From positions 614,130 to 678,129 of the forward strand of contig NZ_ML660182.1 in the NCBI RefSeq assembly GCF_007004735.1: 64,000 nucleotides of DNA. Reading direction: 5' to 3'. Position numbers and translations under genes: made by a program. How positions within the stretch are numbered: the first letter of the stretch is position 1; the number at the start of each line of letters is the position of its first letter. The notes beneath the pieces were generated by a model. It was given only the letters and a program-made list of their open reading frames with translations. It made no database searches and was not told the DNA's origin. Source of the stretch: Salinigranum halophilum (GTDB lineage Archaea > Halobacteriota > Halobacteria > Halobacteriales > Haloferacaceae). Below are positions 17,300 through 25,459 of the stretch, piece after piece.

Positions 17300-18082
17300 T
17301 CACGCGTCGTCGACGGGTGTCGCCCGGGCCACGAGGTCGTCCAGCGTCCGCTCGGCCCAGGCCACGACAGCCTCGCTCGTCGATTCGACGACGCCGGTGG
17401 GGACGCCTCGCTCGTCCGCCACGCCGATGAAACAGCGCCCATCGAACAGCCCGACGAACGGGACCGACAACGGTTCCGCGACGGTTCCGACGAACGCCGA
17501 ACACTCGACGAGACCACTCACCTCGTCCCAGAGGGCCTCGTCGGCGCGTGCGGCCGTCAGTGCGTCGCCCGTCAGGACGAGTTCGAGCGTCTGTCCGCGC
17601 TCGGAGACGGCGGTGCGGTGGATCACGCTCGCCTCCCTGGTCACGCCCTGTGTGTACATCCGGGCCACCTCCGCGCGCTCGCCGGCGGCACCGATGCGAC
17701 GGTGGTGGCGGTTCGGTTCGGCCTGCGTCGGCACGGTCACGGTCGCGTCGTCGAACGCCGTCAGCGGGACGTCGAGGCGGTCGACGGCGAACGACGACAG
17801 CACCGGGTCGAGTCGCTCGATGGCTCGCAGTCTGTCGAGGAACGCGCTCAGTTCGCGGGCGAGCAGTCGCCCCCGCGTCGTCGGCTCGTACGCCGGCCCG
17901 GACCGCTCGACCCACTCACGCACCGCGAAGTCGTGGAGGATGCGGCCGATAGTGACCCGAGACGCGGGTGTCTCGTCGACGAGGTCGTCCCGCGAACGCG
18001 GGCCGTCGGCGAGCGCCTTCAGCACCGCCACACGGTTCGGCGACCGCACGAGGAAAGCGACGTCGTCGACTGGCGGTGGCAT
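17300..18082 (-). CDS. wHTH transcriptional regulator, FilR1/MarR-like architecture
   Basis: 260-residue predicted DNA-binding regulator. The N-terminal winged helix (about residues 8-70) reads SPNRVAVLKALADGPRSRDDL and then RVTIGRILHDF as recognition helix. The C-terminal ~150 residues resemble the middle and ligand domain of haloarchaeal and methanogen regulators described as FilR1-like (assignment from memory). A TATA-like GATATATC is about 25-30 nt upstream of the ATG. It is transcribed toward the surface-protein gene, with 235 bp between coding regions that contain an inverted-repeat cluster. The ligand is unknown. Confidence 0.82.
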   Translation of the reverse strand: MPPPVDDVAFLVRSPNRVAVLKALADGPRSRDDLVDETPASRVTIGRILHDFAVREWVERSGPAYEPTTRGRLLARELSAFLDRLRAIERLDPVLSSFAVDRLDVPLTAFDDATVTVPTQAEPNRHHRRIGAAGERAEVARMYTQGVTREASVIHRTAVSERGQTLELVLTGDALTAARADEALWDEVSGLVECSAFVGTVAEPLSVPFVGLFDGRCFIGVADERGVPTGVVESTSEAVVAWAERTLDDLVARATPVDDA

Positions 18083-18235
18083 CTATGTTGAATTCTCTGG
18101 CGTACGTGATATATCCATCTCTCGGGACGACTGCGGTGTCCTGGAGGGGGGGGTTGCCGCTCCCGGTCGGCCCGTGTCGGCGGCCACCACTCGGCGAACC
18201 GCGGTACTTACCTCGCCGTGTCGCCCGCTCTGGAC

Positions 18236-18805
18236 ATGGACGCGACACTCCGACTGGCGCACCCGGACGACGCCGCGGCGGTACGGCGCATCTACGCGCC
18301 GTACGTCGAGGAGACGGCGGTCACGTTCGCCACCACTCCACCCTCAGTCGACGAACTCGAGACGAAGCTGACGAAGACGCTCGAACAGTATCCGTGGCTC
18401 GTCTGCGAGCGCGGGGGCGAGGTCGTCGGCTACGCCTACGCGGGGCCGCTGCGGGAACGCGACGCGTACCAGTGGACGACCGAACTCTCGGTCTACGTCG
18501 ACGCGGACGCGCAGGGTGTGGGTCTCGGTCGACGGCTGTACGAAGCGCTCCTCACCGTGCTCGACCGCCAGGGGTACGCGAGCGCGTACGGCGTCGTCAC
18601 GCTCCCCAACCCGGCGAGCGTCGCGCTCCACGAGCGACTGGGGTTCGAGCGGGTCGGCCTGTTCGACGACGTCGGCTACAAGCACGGGGCGTGGCACGAC
18701 GTCGGCTGGTGGCGACGCCGACTCACGGACCCGGCCGCACCCGACCCGCCCCGACCCGTGACCGCTCTCTCGGAAGACCAGACCGACGACGCGCTCTCGC
18801 GGTGA
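18236..18805 (+). CDS. GNAT N-acetyltransferase, phosphinothricin acetyltransferase-like
   Basis: 189-residue GNAT-fold enzyme using acetyl-CoA. The RLAHPDDAAAVRRIY opening and YAPYVEETAVTF are typical of the Pat/YncA branch that acetylates methionine sulfoximine, phosphinothricin or related amines. The acetyl-CoA loop QGVGLGRRL lies near residues 93-101, and the C-terminal GYKHGAWHDVGWW matches the same subfamily. The ATG at 18236 was chosen over an upstream GTG because the fold starts directly after it and GTACTTACC lies about 29 nt upstream. The natural substrate in a haloarchaeon is unknown. Confidence 0.88.
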   Translation: MDATLRLAHPDDAAAVRRIYAPYVEETAVTFATTPPSVDELETKLTKTLEQYPWLVCERGGEVVGYAYAGPLRERDAYQWTTELSVYVDADAQGVGLGRRLYEALLTVLDRQGYASAYGVVTLPNPASVALHERLGFERVGLFDDVGYKHGAWHDVGWWRRRLTDPAAPDPPRPVTALSEDQTDDALSR

Positions 18806-18821
18806 GCGGGCGGCCCAGGGC

Positions 18822-19379
18822 TCAGTCGAGTTCTTTGACCACGTCCGCGGGGTTCCCCTGGACGACCACGTCGCTCGGCACGTCCTCCGTGACGACGGCA
18901 CCCGAGGCGACGATGGCGCGGTCGCCGACCGTCACACCGGGGTTGACGACGGCCCGGCCGCCGACCCAGACGTCGTCGCCGATGGAGACGGGCTTCCCGT
19001 ACTCCGGCCCCTCGATTCGGGTCGCGGCGTCGAGCGGATGTGTCGCGGTGTAGACGTGGACGCCGGGACCCAGCAGACAGTTCCGGCCGACGGTTATCTC
19101 ACACACGTCAAGGAAGACGCAGCCGAAGTTCGCGTAGAAGCCGTCGTCGACGTGGATGTTGTACCCGTAATCACAGCGAAACGGCGGTTCGACGGCGACG
19201 TCCTCCCCGACAGTTCCGAAGAGCTCTCCGATGAGTGTCTCCCGTCGGTCCGCCTGGTCCGGCCCGGTCTCGTTGTACCATCGGGTGAGTGCCCGGGCGC
19301 TCTCGCGGTCGGCGACGAGTTCCGGGTCCGCGGCGTCGTACAGCTCCCCGGCGAGCATCTTTTCTTTCTCGCTCTGCAC
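18822..19379 (-). CDS. Sugar O-acetyltransferase, maltose/galactoside acetyltransferase family
   Basis: 185-residue left-handed beta-helix (hexapeptide-repeat) acetyltransferase. The N-terminal helical region (SEKEKMLAGELYDAADPELV) is the conserved Maa/LacA start; the hexapeptide coils lie in about residues 75-175, including NPGVTVGDRAIVASGAVV. The active-site His is in the THPLDAATR region. It would transfer acetyl from acetyl-CoA to a sugar hydroxyl in the cytoplasm. Translation may start at GTG 19379 or at the internal ATG eight codons on. It is convergent with the GNAT gene, 16 bp apart. Confidence 0.92.
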   Translation of the reverse strand: MQSEKEKMLAGELYDAADPELVADRESARALTRWYNETGPDQADRRETLIGELFGTVGEDVAVEPPFRCDYGYNIHVDDGFYANFGCVFLDVCEITVGRNCLLGPGVHVYTATHPLDAATRIEGPEYGKPVSIGDDVWVGGRAVVNPGVTVGDRAIVASGAVVTEDVPSDVVVQGNPADVVKELD

Positions 19380-19457
19380 GGCCTCGGAGACTCACGGCGG
19401 GGGTAAATAATCGCCGACGCAGTCGTCTCCCGACCCATCATCGCGCGGAGCCGTCCG

Positions 19458-19748
19458 TCAGCGTGACCGTCGCTGTTCGGCCTTGTTCAACTCGATGAGC
19501 AGTCTGAAGACCGCCTTCACGAGGTTGGCGTCGACCTCGAACCGCTCGGCGTTCTCGGCGGCGCGCTCCATCACGCGCTCTTCTTGGGATTCGTCGGTCG
19601 TCGGGAGGTCGCGCTCGGCTTTCACATCGGCGATGGTGTCGGCCACGTAGGTGCGTCGGGCGACGAGTTCGACGATCTCGCGGTCGATGTCTTCGATCTC
19701 TGTGCGCAGTTCGTCCAGGTCCATGTCCTCGGGGTGTGTCTCTGTCAT
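19458..19748 (-). CDS. aroQ: Chorismate mutase (AroQ type)
   Basis: 96-residue all-helical chorismate mutase converting chorismate to prephenate. The family pattern is clear: LDELRTEIEDIDREIVELVARR, then KAERDLPTTDESQEERVMER and a final FRLLIELNKAEQ. Single-domain, so the prephenate dehydrogenase (7722) and an as yet unseen prephenate dehydratase are separate proteins. It is 34 bp downstream of the shikimate kinase gene on the same strand, most likely one operon. Confidence 0.95.
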   Translation of the reverse strand: MTETHPEDMDLDELRTEIEDIDREIVELVARRTYVADTIADVKAERDLPTTDESQEERVMERAAENAERFEVDANLVKAVFRLLIELNKAEQRRSR

Positions 19749-19782
19749 GATGTGGTGTCGTCGGATGGTGATGATATCGGGG

Positions 19783-20658
19783 TTAGAGGACGCGTGCGCC
19801 GTCGGTTCGCGTCGTCGTCAGTCGGGTCGTCCCGTCACGCTCGCCCCACATAGCCGCGACGGTTTCCAGTTCGTCCCGGTGGCCGACGGCGACGACGCTC
19901 GGTCCCGTCCCCGAGAGGGAGACACCGTCCGCGTGAGGCATGGCTTCGACCGCCGGGTCCGTGGGAAAGCCGAGCGCGGCCGAGAAGGCGAGGCCGTTGA
20001 CTGTCATGCCCGCTGCGTACCGTCCCTCCGAGGCGAGGTCGGCGACGAGTCGTGCCATCGGCGCGACGCGCTCACAGCGGGAGACGTCGGCGTCGGCGCT
20101 GTAGGCGCGCTCGGGGGGCGTCCAGACGAGGACGTCCCAGTCGCGTTCGTCTCTCGCGAGCAGGTCGTCGCGCGTGTTGTCGGTGAGGGTGACGCCGCCG
20201 AGCATCGACGCGGAGGCGTCGTCGAACGCGCCGGTGACGGTCACGCCCGCGTCGCGAGCGGCCTCGACGCCGAGTCGACACGCGTCGAGGCGGGTCACGC
20301 GCCCGCCCGAGTCAGCGTCACCGACGTCGACACCGAGCGCCGACAGCGTCGCCAGCACCGTCGCGTTCGCGGCCGCGCTCGACGATTTGAGGCCTGCGGC
20401 CATCGGCACCTCGCTCTCGGTACGGACGCGTCCGCCCGTCTCACCGGAGCCGTAGCGCTCGACGGTCAGTTCGACACAGCGCTCGATGAGTCGCGTGTCC
20501 GCGTCGGGCGCGCCGTCGACGTCGCCGCGCACCTCGCCGGAGTCGTCGAGTTCGACCGTCGCCGTCGTCTCGGCGTCGATGGCGAACGCCGACCCGACGC
20601 CGGTTGCGAGCGCGTTCAACACCGTGCCGGCACCCAGCGCGACTGCGCGACCCTTCAT
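19783..20658 (-). CDS. aroK: Shikimate kinase, archaeal GHMP type
   Basis: 291-residue GHMP-family kinase phosphorylating shikimate with ATP; archaea use this fold instead of the bacterial P-loop shikimate kinase. The GHMP ATP motif MAAGLKSSSAAAN is near residues 86-98 and the C-terminal LSGTGPSVVAVG motif near residue 250. The ATG at 20658 begins MKGRAVALGAGT, the conserved start; an extension to 20712 is possible but unneeded. Cotranscribed with aroQ in all likelihood. Confidence 0.94.
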   Translation of the reverse strand: MKGRAVALGAGTVLNALATGVGSAFAIDAETTATVELDDSGEVRGDVDGAPDADTRLIERCVELTVERYGSGETGGRVRTESEVPMAAGLKSSSAAANATVLATLSALGVDVGDADSGGRVTRLDACRLGVEAARDAGVTVTGAFDDASASMLGGVTLTDNTRDDLLARDERDWDVLVWTPPERAYSADADVSRCERVAPMARLVADLASEGRYAAGMTVNGLAFSAALGFPTDPAVEAMPHADGVSLSGTGPSVVAVGHRDELETVAAMWGERDGTTRLTTTRTDGARVL

Positions 20659-20793
20659 ACTCTCGTGGTGTGTGAACGCCTCGTTTAGGTGTGACGGTTC
20701 GGACGGTCCCACACCACTGTTTCCTCGGTCTCCGGGGTGCGCCCGAGCAGTCGAACCCAGCCCCTCTTTAGTTCCCGACGACTACCGTCGAGT

Positions 20794-21240
20794 ATGAGCG
20801 CGCATCACCGGACCGACGTCGCACCGAGCACCCTCTCGATCACCCTGCTCGACGAGGGCGTCGAGGTGGAGTACACCGACGGCCGGACGACGCTCTACCG
20901 CGGCGTCCCCGAGAAGGTGTCGACACTCACGACCAAACCCGGCCGCGACCTGCACGTCCTCGTCACCGACCCCACGGAGGCAGAGGGTGTCCTCGTGTAC
21001 GTCAACGACCTCAAGACGCACGACGACATCCTCGAATCGACGGGCGTCGGCCGCGTCATCCTCGACCTGGACGAAGAGTCGGAACTCTTCCCCGGCGTGG
21101 TCGTCCGCCGCCTCGGCGAACTCCGATACGAGGTCGAAGCCGACCCGGAGGTCGCTCGCGGCCGCGTGTTCGCCTTCGTCGAGGACGACTGGGGCGAAGA
21201 CTCCTACGAGTTCGTGAACGAGGCGGACGCAGGGGAGTGA
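20794..21240 (+). CDS. Conserved haloarchaeal protein, DUF5796 family
   Basis: 148-residue soluble acidic protein without membrane or signal segments. The sequence is predominantly beta-strand (SITLLDEGVEVEYTDGRTT, LHVLVTDPTEAEGVLVYVND) and ends in a Glu/Asp-rich tail. It matches my memory of DUF5796, widespread in Halobacteria with unknown function. CCTCTTTAG lies about 26 nt before the ATG. A 77-aa gene begins one base after its stop region (2-bp spacing), so both are one transcription unit. Confidence 0.85.
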   Translation: MSAHHRTDVAPSTLSITLLDEGVEVEYTDGRTTLYRGVPEKVSTLTTKPGRDLHVLVTDPTEAEGVLVYVNDLKTHDDILESTGVGRVILDLDEESELFPGVVVRRLGELRYEVEADPEVARGRVFAFVEDDWGEDSYEFVNEADAGE

Positions 21241-21241
21241 G

Positions 21242-21475
21242 ATGAGCCTCCGCAAACCCTGGAATCCGCTGACGACAGAGACGCTCCGGAGCGTCCCCGA
21301 CCGCTACGGCGTGTACGAACTCGGCGACGAGGAGGGTGCCTCCCTCGGTGTCGACGCCGGCCCGCTCCAGGACGACCTCAAGGAGGCGCTGGCGTACGGC
21401 GACGGCGAGCAAGTCCGCTGGCAGGTCGCCACCTCCCGCGAACACGCGGAGTCGATGCTCAAGTCCCACCGCTGA
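21242..21475 (+). CDS. Small protein with GIY-YIG-like signature (DUF7508-like)
   Basis: 77-residue protein. The central motif VPDRYGVYELGDEEG resembles the first strand pair of GIY-YIG nucleases (IPxxxGVYxLxD), and a following LQDDLKEAL resembles their Arg-bearing helix, but the catalytic Arg is Lys or Asp here and the Glu of the nuclease is not evident. It is therefore probably a catalytically inactive or divergent GIY-YIG-like domain. I recall it as DUF7508 (unverified). Directly downstream of the DUF5796 gene and presumably coexpressed. Confidence 0.75.
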   Translation: MSLRKPWNPLTTETLRSVPDRYGVYELGDEEGASLGVDAGPLQDDLKEALAYGDGEQVRWQVATSREHAESMLKSHR

Positions 21476-21511
21476 GCGGCCACTGCCGGCTCGCGTCTCA
21501 CCGGCCCCCGC

Positions 21512-21646
21512 TCACTGCAGATACGACGGCGAATCGGTGTCGCAATGTCCCTCGTGTGCCTTCGCGTCCCCCTCCGACTCGAACAGCATCCCGCAGTCTT
21601 CGCACTCGTACCACGTCCCGTCCTCGCGGCGGGTCGTCGTGACCAT
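21512..21646 (-). CDS. 44-aa zinc-finger protein (DUF7128-like)
   Basis: Very short protein with a single C2HC-type zinc knuckle: Cys15 and Cys18 (YECEDCGMLF), His31 and Cys35 (AHEGHCD). The length and the C-terminal PSYLQ agree with a conserved haloarchaeal family I remember as DUF7128. It is convergent with the DUF7508-like gene and divergent from the Cdc48-type ATPase gene. The start ATG at 21646 gives an MVTTT N-terminus. Likely a nucleic-acid or protein-interaction module. Confidence 0.8.
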   Translation of the reverse strand: MVTTTRREDGTWYECEDCGMLFESEGDAKAHEGHCDTDSPSYLQ

Positions 21647-21728
21647 GCCGTGCGGTATGGTGTCTAGTGACAAAACGGTTTCTGCGGTAGTCCCCGTCCG
21701 CGTCGCCGTCGCGCGGAAAGCTAAGTAG

Positions 21729-23951
<2,223 letters not shown>

Positions 23952-24002
23952 CCCGGCCGGCGTCCTGTCCGAACACCTGACAGTCGTCATGGCTGTCTGT
24001 CA

Positions 24003-24011
24003 CGGTTATGC
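24003..24011 (+). promoter_or_regulatory. TATA-like box before a 17-codon micro-ORF
   Basis: CGGTTATGC centred about 27 nt before the ATG at 24034, the normal leaderless spacing. It points at the micro-ORF rather than at the GTG of the 101-aa gene at 24084. Confidence 0.35.
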
Positions 24012-24033
24012 TCTCCGCGCGCGATTCTCGCGT

Positions 24034-24087
24034 ATGCCCGACAATCCAGACAGTGTCGACACGCGGCCGGGGCGGCGGTTCCCGTGA
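24034..24087 (+). CDS. Putative 17-codon leader ORF
   Basis: ATG-initiated micro-ORF encoding MPDNPDSVDTRPGRRFP. Its stop TGA (24085-24087) overlaps the GTG start (24084) of the membrane-protein gene, a GTGA junction. It could couple translation of the downstream gene, or be a chance reading frame in a 5' leader. Too short for composition tests. Confidence 0.3.
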   Translation: MPDNPDSVDTRPGRRFP

Positions 24088-24389
24088 GGACGCCGTGGCC
24101 GACCAAGGTACGGCGGGAGTGGGCGCTGCTCACCGGCGGCCCCGTCTCGCTGTCGCTGTGGCTCTTCCGGGCGACTGGACGCGTCGCGTTCACGGTCGCC
24201 CTCTTCGGTGTCGTGGGACTGCTGTACGTCGACCCGCCGATGCTGACTGGTGTCCTCGACGGCTCGACGTCGCCGCTGGCGCTCGTCGTGTGGGTCCTCA
24301 CGACGCCGACGTTCGTCGGGTTCTTGGCGTTCGTCGCCGTCGTCGCGTTCGTCCTGCCGTTCCTGCCCGACCGCGACCCCACCAGGTGA
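24084..24389 (+). CDS. Small membrane protein, unknown function
   Basis: 101-residue protein with a basic N-terminus (RTPWPTKVRREW), two or three hydrophobic segments (about 25-50 and 62-95, including VAFTVALFGVVGLLYV) and a charged C-terminus. No family recognised. GTG start, overlapping the stop of the 17-codon upstream reading frame. It is in tandem with the 135-aa gene, 95 bp downstream. Confidence 0.55.
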   Translation: MRTPWPTKVRREWALLTGGPVSLSLWLFRATGRVAFTVALFGVVGLLYVDPPMLTGVLDGSTSPLALVVWVLTTPTFVGFLAFVAVVAFVLPFLPDRDPTR

Positions 24390-24484
24390 GGTTCCCGGAC
24401 CTCCCGTCGCCCCCGTGTCGTCGGTCGGATACCGACTTCGCCGCCGCCCCCACCTTCTTGTACTCGGGGCGCGGTCACTCGGCC

Positions 24485-24892
24485 ATGAGCGACGACACCC
24501 CGACGGACGTGGAACTGCTTCCGGACGAGGCACAGGAGCACCTCGCGACGACGTGTCGGACCGCCGCAGGCGACAGCGTTCGCTCTGTCATCTACTTCTC
24601 CCGCACCGACTACGAGCAGGTCTACTTGCGGGGTGATCTCGAGCGCGACGCCGACCTCGACACGTTCGTCGGCAGCGAGTGGCAGGACTTCAACATCACA
24701 CAGGACGCCTACCAGGGCTCCGAACTCGGCGACTACCGCTACACGATTCGGGTGTTCGAGAACGGCTTCCTCGTGCGCGTCACGACGGCGAACCACGGCG
24801 TCATCATCACTACCGACAACGTCACGCTCCGCGACTTCGAGGAGCTGGCGACCGCCGTGGGTCACCTGTTCGACGAGTGGAACCTGGACTGA
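24485..24892 (+). CDS. Conserved haloarchaeal protein, DUF7522-like
   Basis: 135-residue soluble acidic protein of alternating helices and strands. Characteristic stretches are SVIYFSRTDYEQVYLRGDLE, GDYRYTIRVFENGFLVRVT and FEELATAVGHLFDEW. This matches a haloarchaeal family I recall as DUF7522, function unknown. The ATG at 24485 is preceded by TCTTGTACT about 27 nt upstream. No catalytic motif seen. Confidence 0.75.
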   Translation: MSDDTPTDVELLPDEAQEHLATTCRTAAGDSVRSVIYFSRTDYEQVYLRGDLERDADLDTFVGSEWQDFNITQDAYQGSELGDYRYTIRVFENGFLVRVTTANHGVIITTDNVTLRDFEELATAVGHLFDEWNLD

Positions 24893-24919
24893 GCGGGTCG
24901 AAACGCGAGGCGGCGCTCG

Positions 24920-25369
24920 TCACTCGCCGTCCGTGAGGCCGAGTTGCGCGAAGACGTCCAGTCGGTCGAAGTAGACCCGATGTTCCTCGAGTTCGTCGTC
25001 CCCGACGAGGTACGTGGACATCAGCCGGAACCTCGCGTCCCGTCCCGTCGGGGACATCCCGTCGAACTCCCCCTCGTGTGTCATCGTGACCTCCGCCTCG
25101 TACATCACGACGTCGTCGCGAGAGAGGGTGTCGAGCACTCGCACGTGAAAGTCGGGGAACCCGGCGATGACGCCGCGGATGAAGCGCGCGACGGCGTCGG
25201 GTCCGTGCGCTTCGCCCCGCGGCCCGGCGATCCCCTCCTCGGGCACCGCCGGGTCGTACAGGACGAACGACTCCGACACTACCTCCGGGATGTGCTGATA
25301 CGCCCGTTCGTTCCACACGTCCACGTACGCGGACACGAGCTGCTCCGGCGTTCTCGTTCGGTGAGACAT
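24920..25369 (-). CDS. SnoaL-like / ester cyclase family protein
   Basis: 149-residue NTF2-fold protein. The sequence follows the SnoaL-like polyketide cyclase pattern: an N-terminal helix with VSAYVDVWNER, a Pro-rich VLYDPAVPEEGIAGPRGE, then AVARFIRGVIAGFPDFHV and alternating strands to a final EHRVYFDRLDVFAQLG. Related proteins include ester cyclases and limonene-epoxide-hydrolase-like enzymes as well as non-enzymatic binders. No polyketide genes are nearby, so the substrate is unknown. Confidence 0.82.
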   Translation of the reverse strand: MSHRTRTPEQLVSAYVDVWNERAYQHIPEVVSESFVLYDPAVPEEGIAGPRGEAHGPDAVARFIRGVIAGFPDFHVRVLDTLSRDDVVMYEAEVTMTHEGEFDGMSPTGRDARFRLMSTYLVGDDELEEHRVYFDRLDVFAQLGLTDGE

Positions 25370-25459
25370 CTGATTGCTCCCCCCGGCCGACGTACGTCAT
25401 GAGATGTCATATCACTATCTGTTGCGTGCACGGAGAGACCCGTCGCGCGGCCGACCGTC

